From Gnetum montanum (lineage: Eukaryota; Streptophyta; Gnetopsida; Gnetales; Gnetaceae), in contig MNCI01006679.1 of assembly GCA_015680685.1 (NCBI GenBank), forward strand, positions 184,501 to 248,500: a DNA stretch of 64,000 bases. Reading direction: 5' to 3'. Shown here in pieces: positions 49,236 to 57,420 of this stretch. The first letter of the stretch is position 1. The number at the start of each line of letters is the position of its first letter. The notes under the pieces were generated by a model. It made no database searches, was not told the origin of the DNA, and saw nothing but the letters and a program-made list of their open reading frames with translations. A program made the translations under genes and the position numbers.

Positions 49236-50441
49236 ATGACATCATCTAACAATAGACCAAACACAGGCTATGAGGGTGAATCATTCGGAAAACATGATAC
49301 ACCCAAATCAACGATTTTGGGTAAAGATGACAAACCAACTATGCACAAAATAAAATTGTTGGGCCCAATGGACCAAATCACTGCCGACAAACGTACGCCC
49401 AATAGTAGAGATCTGGCAATAGCTCTATCACAAGTCACGCAAGCACTTAAACAAAAAAACACTTCATTGAGCTTATACGACCTCGTGTTAACATCTCAAA
49501 CCCATCGCGAAGCACTAGTGCGCATGTTGACTTCCATTCCAGTAAGCGAAGACTTACCTCCAAATGAACCTTCAATTCATGTGGTAATGTACTCGCCTCA
49601 AGGGTCAACTCCTAAGCCATTACGTTTCCACAATGACAACATCAAAGTGGATGAGAAAATGGGAGAGGTAACAATAGCACCTATGTTCATAACGATACGA
49701 ATAAATCAATTTAAGATACATAGAGTGCACGTAGATGATGGAGCTGCTACAAACGTAGTGCCATATCCCATCGTTGAACAATTGGGGCTCACGGAGCTAA
49801 TTAGACCAACCGCCAGCACATGTTTGAAATCGTTCAGCGGATCACACGTGATAGTCAAAGGCACCGTGACTTTAAACTTTATAGCAGGGGATCAATTCCC
49901 CACATCTTCCGACTTTGTGATAATCGATGAAATGCCAGGGTTCAATCTGATATTGGGAAGGCCTTGGTTAACCCAACTGAAAGCAGTATCTTCCCCCATA
50001 CACCAAGAAATTCACCTACCTTACGAAGGCGGCGATATCATTATACATGGGGAGGCTGCTACACCTACCATCTCATCGCATACAGACACAGATCAAGGTT
50101 CATATGTTAAGCTTGAAGAGCCTAAACAAGATGATACAAATGAACAACAACCAGTAGGCGATAATCCCTTAGACACAAAGGAAAATTTACCTAACACAGA
50201 AATACCTGGGCCTGAATTAGTACACATACAACCTCACTTAGAAACTACAACTAGCATAGAAACCACAATGCATGCAGAAGTGCCAGAAAGCACCAACGCA
50301 AGAACTATCCCATCAGACGTCCCTTGGGTCGAATTACCATTCAACGTGACCAGTGAAGGAGACGCCGAATATAGAATCATACCCGTTAACGCTACTCCTA
50401 ACGTTAAAATGAGGAAAATCAAAAAATTACTAAACCAATAA
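49236..50441 (+). CDS. PR: Retropepsin-containing frame of element D (open, 401 codons)
   Basis: The C-terminal part of the Gag-protease polyprotein, which cleaves the element's polyproteins. The frame is open upstream to a TAG near 49,185, so ATG 49236 is only the first Met after that stop, not a true start. Residues about 1-110 are a linker conserved with A and C (LKQKNTSLSLYDLVLTSQTH, MLTSIPVSEDLPPNEPS). The active-site strand is VHVDDGAATNVVP at about residues 166-178: DDGA where retropepsins usually have D(T/S)GA. The flap-distal motif FNLILGRPWL is at about 240. The tail after it (SSPIHQEIHLPYEGGDIIIH) is conserved in all three elements. It ends at TAA 50,439-50,441, about 550 bp tail-to-tail from the end of the antisense gene. 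The Asp-Asp variation is shared with C, so it is ancestral. Confidence 0.85.
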   Translation: MTSSNNRPNTGYEGESFGKHDTPKSTILGKDDKPTMHKIKLLGPMDQITADKRTPNSRDLAIALSQVTQALKQKNTSLSLYDLVLTSQTHREALVRMLTSIPVSEDLPPNEPSIHVVMYSPQGSTPKPLRFHNDNIKVDEKMGEVTIAPMFITIRINQFKIHRVHVDDGAATNVVPYPIVEQLGLTELIRPTASTCLKSFSGSHVIVKGTVTLNFIAGDQFPTSSDFVIIDEMPGFNLILGRPWLTQLKAVSSPIHQEIHLPYEGGDIIIHGEAATPTISSHTDTDQGSYVKLEEPKQDDTNEQQPVGDNPLDTKENLPNTEIPGPELVHIQPHLETTTSIETTMHAEVPESTNARTIPSDVPWVELPFNVTSEGDAEYRIIPVNATPNVKMRKIKKLLNQ

Positions 50442-50452
50442 ATGACGTTCAA

Positions 50453-50660
50453 GTCTGGAATGACGTTAAACTATCATGTCCGCAACGACATAAAACTAGC
50501 CACGATCAGAAATGGTCGGTCTACCAAGAGAAATCCACCAGTGTCGCTTGAAAATTCCCTTGCCTACGCATGGCTCGAAATGACCTTAAACTAGTGCATG
50601 TGGCCCGAAATGGCCTTAAACTAGTGCATGTGGCCCAAGATGGCCTTAAACTAGATCATC
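50453..50660 (+). repeat. GGCC-dyad / TTAAACTAG tandem repeat, copy set 1 of element D
   Basis: The last three units are best: GGCCCGAAATGGCCTTAAAC followed by TAGTGCATGT, period 30 bp, preceded by looser units such as CCGCAACGACATAAAACTAG. Short open frames here are repeat artefacts. Confidence 0.8.
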
Positions 50661-50987
50661 TACCTACATTTTGTTTTTCTCCCAAGTTCCAGTTCATTGT
50701 TCGAATTTACACTTGCATTGTCATGTTGTCAATAACAATCTTTGCAATTATCCTTCGCTTATAATTACATCCCCACTTATAATTACATTCGCGCACTACA
50801 CTTAAACTACAAAAACAAACTAAAACATTTTACATTGCCATGTCGTGTTTACATTTGAACTCAAAATCCACAACAAAAAAAATATATGTAGAAATATATA
50901 TATNTCAATCCCTGATGTTTAGTTTTTGCTTTGAAATTATTCTGGCTCACATTTTTACGTGAGTCATAAATTGNGCATCATGGGTCC
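50661..50987. other. Spacer between protease and the antisense gene end in D
   Basis: A/T-rich, with a TATATA stretch and two single-N junctions (50,904 and 50,974). By position it contains the 3' untranslated part of the antisense transcript. Confidence 0.45.
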
Positions 50988-51032
50988 CTACTCCACTGGG
51001 GCGGCTTCTTGAACATCGTCGTCGCCTTGACC
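50988..51032 (-). pseudogene. Antisense gene of D, exon 8 (terminal)
   Basis: Acceptor TATTTTATAG, then GQGDDDVQEAAPVE and TAG at 50,990-50,988. Phase 0, joining the complete last codon of exon 7. The C copy has GDLRDPNDVDGNNLS at the same place. Confidence 0.65.
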
Positions 51033-51127
51033 CTATAAAATACAAAAGAGACAATCAACACAAGAACAAAAGAGAAAACTCCCAAACATTACTCAACGAA
51101 CGAATTTCATGGCAACAAAATGCTTAC

Positions 51128-51912
51128 CATAGGGGACCCCCCTAAACCGAATTCTAGTCGACGGAGAATTTCCTCCTCTGAGATGCTAGCCCAGTTAGTC
51201 CCATCAAGGCCTAGATCAACATTTGCCAAGGCCTTCCCCTTGTCAACAACCGACCATGTAGGACATTTCAAGGGGAATTCATCCATAGAGACCTCCCCAG
51301 AAGTGGTCGTAATTACCTTAGTAGGCGATTCCATCTCAACAGTTGTATTCTTAGAAAAGGTATCAAATGCAGAGCGTAGACCCAGACCCTCTACAAACAT
51401 TTCAAGCTGACACTTTTCTATGGATACTTTGTTCAATGATTTCTTGTAATGGTGCTTGTGGTTCTTCTCATCTTGACCTCACTTACGCACCTTGGAAGCG
51501 AAAGCCTTCTAATCCTGGCACTTGAGGTTCAGTAGATCTACCTGGGCCTTATGCTCTGCTAGTTTCCAGGTCAATGACGCATGGCAATTAAGCAGGTTCC
51601 AATATCTAGTATAAGTGATCTCAGAGGTTCGCCAAGAATAATCACCTATCAATCTGGCAGAGGCAAACTCATACCGAGCCTTGAGATCATCACGTTCAAC
51701 TGATAACTCAGAAACTTCTTTTTCCTTTGCTTGGATTTGCAACCATAACTGTTCAATGGAATGCCTACAGGTCCAAAGTGATTTGGCGTTATGCACAAGA
51801 CCTTCTGCCACCTTGTCATAGACTGGCCTTGGTATCTGCTCAACTTCTGGCAGTAGTGTAGGCAAGCTTTCAATACTAATGGTCTCAGATGGATCCCACT
51901 TCAGTTTTGCTC
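51128..51912 (-). pseudogene. Antisense gene of D, exon 7 (helical, charged)
   Basis: Acceptor TCGTGTAG, donor GTAAGC; 785 bp. Begins AKLKWDPSETISIESLPTLL, then a heptad-like region (LQIQAKEKEVSELSVERDDL and KARYEF) suggesting a coiled coil and so dimerisation. Two stops (TAG, TGA) lie near 51,508 and 51,478. The end is ISEEEILRRLEFGLGGSPM. The C copy has the same start (AWDPNCDMKIDSLPKLPPKV) and the same phase. Confidence 0.7.
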
Positions 51913-52002
51913 CTACACGAATGAAAGGAATAGGCATTATGTTTCAGATGGTAAAAAAGAGTGTAAAATTTGGAGACTGCAAAAAGCGTGAGACATCTAT
52001 AC

Positions 52003-52197
52003 CTATTTCAGGGTGGGCTTGCTGAATATGTTCAACCACCTCGTCAACGATACTGGTCACGAAATCCATTTTACTTGGCATCTCGGTCCAAGTAAATGGC
52101 CTATGAGTACGAGGTGGACTAGCCTCAGGGGGCATTTCAGGGGGAGGCACTTTCATAGGCACTTCCAACCGCATCGTAGGAATTATCCTACCTTCGT
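52003..52197 (-). pseudogene. Antisense gene of D, exon 6 (proline-rich)
   Basis: Acceptor TCTTCCAG, donor GTATAG. Open. Proline-rich start (MKVPPPEMPPEASPPRTHRP), then FTWTEMPSKMDFVTSIVDEV and VEHIQQAHPEIG. The C copy keeps WVKVPNKVELMME. Confidence 0.65.
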
Positions 52198-52279
52198 CTG
52201 GAAGAGATAAAACATAAAATTAAAACACCATAGAAACAACGATTTACAAAGCAACACAATAAAACCAAAGGAAATATAC

Positions 52280-52531
52280 CATGTTCTCTGTCCCCTTTCA
52301 GGTTTGGAGGGTCGCCAAGGTCCAATCTTCCCTTAAGGAAGCTACTGAACATTTCATCAACACCACCCTGGTCATCGACCAATTCTGTCTCCGTGGTGTC
52401 TTCCCCTAGCTCTTCCGTCCCTTCCGCCTGATCTTTGCCGACCTCTTCCTCCTCAATTATTAAATCCATTGTAGCTTCCTCCTCCTCGATAATGGTCTCT
52501 AACTCCTATCTCCTCACTTCCCGAGTCAAGT
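52280..52531 (-). pseudogene. Antisense gene of D, exon 5 (acidic)
   Basis: Acceptor GCCTTCAG, donor GTATAT. One TAG near the start, then an acidic run (MDLIIEEEEVGKDQAEGTEE, then ELVDDQGGVDEMFSSFLKG). The C copy aligns as DLVAQAAEAIE and NIVLDNLDTLFDEPLL. Probably disordered. An acidic segment of this kind could act in transcriptional activation; this is inference. Confidence 0.65.
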
Positions 52532-52621
52532 CTGAAGGCATTAGTTTCATGTAAGCGGTCAAAATGAAAATTATGAATAAGATAAAAAGGATAATGCCAT
52601 AAGTGCGCCAAGCTTACTTAC

Positions 52622-53668
52622 CTCAAACAGGCATTTTGAACAGTATTCTCTTCACCCTTGGCTCTTCCACATTTGAGGCCACCTCTTTTGAGCGTTCACG
52701 CTTTGGGAGCTTCGACTTGGCTTTCTTGATGGTCTCCTTGGTGACACATTCAACCCTCTTTGCAGTATAGGACACATCATCTGGTTCCAACCCCACACTA
52801 TCACGTGTATGGATTGAAGTACTAGATGACCCCTCTATCATGATGGACACAGATTCATCGATCCCCTCAGGTGCATCTTGGGACTCAGCTGTCTCAAACA
52901 AATGATTAATCCACGGGCGAGATAATTGAGTACAATCCCGTAGAACATATTTATTATCTGCACGAACCACTAGAAACGTGACCAAGAGACATAGATAGCT
53001 TGTGAAGAATGCGAATGTAAAATGGGACTGTGCCTCAACATTTGAAAGCAATCGCACTATCTCCTTATGAAGGCCCGACAACAAAAATTGAGCCCAATTA
53101 TAATGCATTCCAATTTCTAAAATGGTTCGCATGATGTGCATAGCTTCCACCCCAAGACTCTTCACCTGGGAAAGGGATTTAGGAAACACCCGTGCTTGAA
53201 ACAGGGGATACAATTCATTAACTTCCACCACCTTTAATGTCCCCTGCATAGGGAATCCCTTAGAGCCCTTGACAACGCCCAACCAGTCTTCTAGCTCACG
53301 CATCATATGAAGCTCTTTTGGCACCCTGTCCAAAACCACATTCACGCCATCTACCGGTACACCGAATAGGTCTGAAAAGAACTCGGCTGACAGATGGAAA
53401 ACTATTTTGACACCCTTAATATGGGTGTTGTAGTAGGAGACGGACTTGTCGAATGAATCAACAATCCCGATCATTTCAGCTATGGACACGTCAAGGCTCG
53501 GGGTTGTAAATAATTCCATGAGGCCGGCGTCATCTAAACAACAAAAAATAGACGGCGGGGCATTGGTGTGAAACCATCACTGTGCCTTGCTGATCTCCCC
53601 AAACTTCATTGACAGGGTACTTTCAGTTCGTCCTGTCGTAACAGGGTCTCCACCGGAGGGGACATCAA
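52622..53668 (-). pseudogene. Antisense gene of D, exon 4: unknown domain with basic C-terminal patch
   Basis: Acceptor GTTTATAG, donor GTAAGTAAG. After an early TGA it is open for 298 codons from 53,519. Conserved landmarks with A and C are MELFTTPSLDVS, IVDSFDKSVSYY, FFSDLFGVPVDGVNVV and ELEDWLGVVKG. Then NELYPLFQARVFPKSLSQVK, a tryptophan-containing helical part and SHFTFAFFTSYLCLLVTFLV, hydrophobic but probably a buried helix. The C-terminus is basic (KAKSKLPKRERSKEV and PRVKR), like a nuclear localisation signal. The F..LFG.P..G pattern recalls domains of plant transposon-derived proteins, but I do not assign a family. A TGA precedes the donor directly. Confidence 0.72.
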
Positions 53669-53751
53669 CTATAAACATAAACCATAACACCAATATGACC
53701 ACCAGTAGTCGAACAAACCCACTAAGGCATCTAGGAAATGTCATCACTTAC

Positions 53752-54023
53752 CTTCAGTTGTGGACTTTGAGGTGCTAGAACCCAAGTCAACATCACGAGG
53801 GAAAAATGGCCCATTGTGTGACCAATCTCCATGCAGCTACCCACGAGCCGTGCATTGTGCGAACGCCCTGGAAAACCATTTATGAAAATGCACAATGTCA
53901 CCCTTGGTCTGAGCTAATATAGCTCCGTGGAGGGTGGAACCCACCATGAAGGTCTCTAAGGCGGTGTGAGCCAGTGCGAGCCTATCATCATTGATGCATA
54001 TCCCATCTTTGTCAATTTGGGGC
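53752..54023 (-). pseudogene. Antisense gene of D, exon 3
   Basis: Acceptor TTTTGCAG, donor GTAAGTG. Encodes PQIDKDGICINDDRLALAH and WFSRAFAQCTARG, then TAG, then FFPRDVDLGSSTSKSTTEG. Matches exon 3 of B and C. In A and C the end of the exon carries a lysine run that is absent here. Function unknown. Confidence 0.7.
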
Positions 54024-54099
54024 CTGCAAAAGAACGGTTGTCAGAACAGGGGCAAACACTAAACGACAAAAATAGAAACAACCAACTAAACGACCTTAC

Positions 54100-54549
54100 C
54101 TCTCTACCCTGTACACTGTGCTAGGAGGGTTTTGAAATAATGTGTATGCACGTGCAGCTAGAAACAAAGTGTTATTGAGGTAGTCAGGCCCTCGTGGCAA
54201 TAAGTCCCACACACACGATAATGGGCGAGTGGACCTAGGCCCCCCAGAGGGATCTTCCTCAATCGCAAGAGGCCCCTCGTCAATGTCCACCATGAAAATC
54301 CTGACGCCATCCGAAGATCCTGGCAACATAGCTTCAAGTACGCTCTGCGCCACTTGTTCGCTCAGATGTGACCAGATCACCACCTTGAATCTATCTAGGA
54401 TGAAGCTATGGAATTCACAGGCCCCTTCCCTGAACCATACCCCATTGTTATCGACAATCAGATCAGGGGTAGGTTCATTGGTTTCAAAGGGCCCGAACCA
54501 TGCCAGTACCCCAACCAGTTCAACCACTAGGAGGAAAGGCTCAGGATCC
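54100..54549 (-). pseudogene. Antisense gene of D, exon 2: FCP1/NIF-like HAD pseudophosphatase
   Basis: Acceptor ATTTGCAG, donor GTAAGG. Fully open, about 150 residues. Family features: a hydrophobic strand plus motif I position (LLVVELVGVLAWFG), the central block WFREGACEFHSFILDRFKVV then IWSHL (family pattern RP..EFL..L...F.V.IWTS), and the end DYLNNTLFLAARAYTLFQNP with PSTVY (family pattern NTLL(I/V)DDSPYK...NPP). In active members motif I has DxDx(T/N) and the last motif DDS; here these are E-L-V-G and A-A-R. Phosphatase activity is therefore not expected. Binding to phosphorylated peptides, such as the RNA polymerase II tail, would be an inference from the family. Confidence 0.75.
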
Positions 54550-54599
54550 CTGCAAATAATCAGAGTGCCATGATAAATCAACTATATACCAAAACGAAA

Positions 54600-55020
54600 T
54601 ATAGAAACGAAATTCCATGTTGAAGGCCAATACAAAATCTTGGTGTATACGCTATCAACAAAATGTTTACACTTGGCGTATACGCTATCAAAAAATCATT
54701 TACGCTCAGCGTATACGCTGTGAAAACCATCTACGCTATATGCCATGAAAATCGTCTACGCTATACACTGTGGAAACCTTCTACGCTCAGCGTATAGACC
54801 CTGTACGTCGTACAAACTCTCTACGCTGTGAATCTACACTTAACGTACAGACTCTCTATGCTGTGAATCTACGCTCGGCGTACAGACTCTCTATGCTGTG
54901 AATCTATGCTCAGCATACAGAATCTCTACGCTGTGAACCTATGCTCAGTGTACAGACTCTCTACGTTGTGAACCTACGCTCAGCGTACAAACTATCTACG
55001 CTGCCAAGACTGTCTACGCC
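54600..55020 (-). repeat. TACGCTG array within intron 1 of the antisense gene of D
   Basis: From about 54,655 short words (GCGTATACGCTATCAAAAAA and similar), then about six units of about 35 bp such as CTACGCTGTGAATCTACGCT followed by CAGCGTACAGACT. Uses the same TACGCT word as the leader and LTR arrays. Confidence 0.85.
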
Positions 55021-55072
55021 AGATAACAAGTACAGATAAAAAATAATTAACTGAGGTAAGATTAGAGCCTAC

Positions 55073-55203
55073 CTCTATGACAATCCAGGCCATGATGAAA
55101 TCCTAGGCCTAGGCAAGCACTGCAGCATGGCCTCACTTTCCTTCACGAAAGTCAAGTTGGGCCCCTTCCTCCCCTGGTTTTCTACCTCCTTGCCCTTGCC
55201 CAT
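55073..55203 (-). pseudogene. Antisense gene of D, exon 1
   Basis: ATG at 55203 starts MGKGKEVENQGRKGPNLTF, lysine/glycine-rich, in a similar style to exon 1 of A, B and C (MKKG.., MSKRK.., MKKKG..). Ends S-stop-AG before GTAGGC. The stop is TAG where the A copy has CAA (Gln). Phase 2 at the end pairs with the G that opens exon 2, giving AGG (Arg), as in the other copies. Confidence 0.65.
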
Positions 55204-55366
55204 CCCGGTGTCCTCTACGCTGAAACTGACAGGTTTATGCTGTGGTTTGAGCCTACGCTGCGGTTTGAGCCTCTACGCTCACGCTTACACTGGGTTTGCA
55301 CCTCTACGCTTCTGCTAGGGTTCGGCGCTTTACGCTTACGCTGTGACAGAGGTTTACGCTCACGCT
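55204..55366. other. Upstream edge of the antisense gene of D
   Basis: Contains further CTACGCT / TTTACGCT words (e.g. CTACGCTGCGGTTTGAGCCT at 55,253 and a second similar unit) up to the assembly gap. It probably begins the array that A, B and C have at this place. Confidence 0.6.
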
Positions 55367-56216
55367 NNNNNNNNNNNNNNNNNNNNNNNNNNNNNNNNNN
55401 NNNNNNNNNNNNNNNNNNNNNNNNNNNNNNNNNNNNNNNNNNNNNNNNNNNNNNNNNNNNNNNNNNNNNNNNNNNNNNNNNNNNNNNNNNNNNNNNNNNN
55501 NNNNNNNNNNNNNNNNNNNNNNNNNNNNNNNNNNNNNNNNNNNNNNNNNNNNNNNNNNNNNNNNNNNNNNNNNNNNNNNNNNNNNNNNNNNNNNNNNNNN
55601 NNNNNNNNNNNNNNNNNNNNNNNNNNNNNNNNNNNNNNNNNNNNNNNNNNNNNNNNNNNNNNNNNNNNNNNNNNNNNNNNNNNNNNNNNNNNNNNNNNNN
55701 NNNNNNNNNNNNNNNNNNNNNNNNNNNNNNNNNNNNNNNNNNNNNNNNNNNNNNNNNNNNNNNNNNNNNNNNNNNNNNNNNNNNNNNNNNNNNNNNNNNN
55801 NNNNNNNNNNNNNNNNNNNNNNNNNNNNNNNNNNNNNNNNNNNNNNNNNNNNNNNNNNNNNNNNNNNNNNNNNNNNNNNNNNNNNNNNNNNNNNNNNNNN
55901 NNNNNNNNNNNNNNNNNNNNNNNNNNNNNNNNNNNNNNNNNNNNNNNNNNNNNNNNNNNNNNNNNNNNNNNNNNNNNNNNNNNNNNNNNNNNNNNNNNNN
56001 NNNNNNNNNNNNNNNNNNNNNNNNNNNNNNNNNNNNNNNNNNNNNNNNNNNNNNNNNNNNNNNNNNNNNNNNNNNNNNNNNNNNNNNNNNNNNNNNNNNN
56101 NNNNNNNNNNNNNNNNNNNNNNNNNNNNNNNNNNNNNNNNNNNNNNNNNNNNNNNNNNNNNNNNNNNNNNNNNNNNNNNNNNNNNNNNNNNNNNNNNNNN
56201 NNNNNNNNNNNNNNNN
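55367..56216. other. Assembly gap of 850 N inside element D
   Basis: Unknown sequence. By comparison with A and C it should contain the array upstream of the antisense gene and the first several hundred bases of pol. Confidence 0.95.
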
Positions 56217-57420
56217 CCAAACTTTATCAGGTAGGTTTCATTCGGGCTGTCGATTACGCCAATTGGGTATCCAACATGGTCATTGTCCCGAAAAATAACG
56301 GAAGCATTCGCCTATGCATTGACTTCTGGGATCTCAACGTTGCAACCATAAAAGATGATTTTCCCCTACCCAGCATTGATCAACTTGTTGACTCAACCGC
56401 TGGGCACACCTTGTTATCTTTTATGGATGGCTTCTCAGGATATAACCAGATACGCATCAACCCAGAGCATCAGATCTGGACAACCTTTATGACACCATGG
56501 GGTACCTTCTGTTACACAATGATGCCCTTCGGTCTCAAGAACGCTGGGGCCACGTATCACTCAACGACTATTTATTTTCAGTGATTACATGCTGCACTCA
56601 CTCAATGACTATGTGGACGATATTGTGGTTAAATCAAAGACATCAGAACAACATGTATAAGATCTTGACTCGGTGCTAAAGTGTTGTTTAAAATATGAGT
56701 GAGACTTAACCCAAAGAAATGTGTCTTTGGAGTCAAAACAGGAAAAATTCTTGGAATCATAGCCTCAGAAGCAGGGATACGAGTAGACCTTGATAAAGTT
56801 AAGGCCATAACAAACTTAAAACCACCTAGCAACCTTATCGAACTCTGAGGTCTACAAGGTAGATTACAGTTCATCAGGCGTTTCATAGAAAAACTAATGG
56901 ACAAGTTGAAACCTATGAACCACCTGCTACGCAAAAACATCCATTTTGAATGGACTCCATAGTGCCAGGAAGCATTTGACAATATTAAAACAGCACTTTT
57001 CCAACTACCTACAGTTTATCCACCTCAAAATGATAAACCGTTTTACATCTACCTTGCCACTTTGGACTCGTCAATCGCGTCCATGCTTTGCCAGAAACAA
57101 GATGATGGAATCGAAGTTCCTATCTATTACTTAAGCCATGCATTAGTAGCCCATGAGAAGAAGTATAACGAGGTGGAGAGGTCATGTTTAGCCCTGGTCT
57201 TTTCCTTTAAAAAATGGCAACATTACCTCTTCCATAACCAAGTCAATATAATCTGCAAAGATAATGTGCTCAGAGCCATCACAGGAAACATCTACGAGTC
57301 AAGTAGAATAGCTCGTTGGAAAGCCATGATAGCTGAGTTTGACCTACACTACATAGCGCAATCATCAGTTAAGGGTCAAGCCATAGCAAATCAAATGACT
57401 GCGTCACCAACGCATGATCA
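56217..57420 (+). pseudogene. pol: Reverse transcriptase and RNase H of element D (5' end in the gap)
   Basis: Starts inside the palm: GFIRAVDYANWVSNMVIVPK, RLCIDFWDLNVATIKDDFPL, LLSFMDGFSGYNQIRINPEH and PFGLKNAGATYH. A one-base gain near 56,575 changes frame just before the catalytic box LNDYVDDIVVKSK, which itself is intact. A one-base loss near 56,695 restores the frame: LNPKKCVFGVKTGKILGI. RNase H (56,990-57,420) has FYIYLATLDSSIASMLCQ, PIYYLSHALVAHEKKYNEVE and WQHYLFHNQVNIICKDNVL. Domain order and sequence are those of Ty3/gypsy. Confidence 0.88.

Larger units (their letters stand above)
50988..55203 (-). pseudogene. Antisense gene of element D: eight exons, pseudophosphatase fused to a long C-terminal part
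   Basis: Gene model on the - strand: exons 55203-55073, 54549-54100, 54023-53752, 53668-52622, 52531-52280, 52197-52003, 51912-51128 and 51032-50988. Every intron starts GT (five with GTAAG) and ends AG. Phases at the junctions are 2, 2, 1, 1, 1, 1, 0 and always agree. The total is 3,177 bp, i.e. 1,059 codons, with the only remaining stop a terminal TAG. Seven premature stops (four TAG, three TGA) but no frameshift disable this copy. N-terminus to C-terminus: a short basic start, an FCP1/NIF-like HAD fold without catalytic acids, a linker, an unknown domain with nuclear-signal-like basic patches, an acidic exon 5, a proline-rich exon 6 and a charged helical exon 7. Splicing and expression are inferred from sequence only. 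Confidence 0.82.

Noticed and set aside
48699-49264. Minus-strand frames of 78-112 codons
   Set aside because: Shadows of the gag-protease linker; low complexity mirrored from proline/tyrosine/valine repeats.
51120-51410. Plus-strand frame of 96 codons
   Set aside because: Shadow of antisense exon 7, which has splice signals and a homologue in element C.
54100-54549. Exon 2 as an active phosphatase
   Set aside because: Motif I and the DDS motif lack the catalytic aspartates in all three copies.
55237-56584. Long open frames of about 290-410 codons across 55,360-56,220 on both strands
   Set aside because: They run through the 850-base N gap; only the part after 56,217 is real RT sequence.
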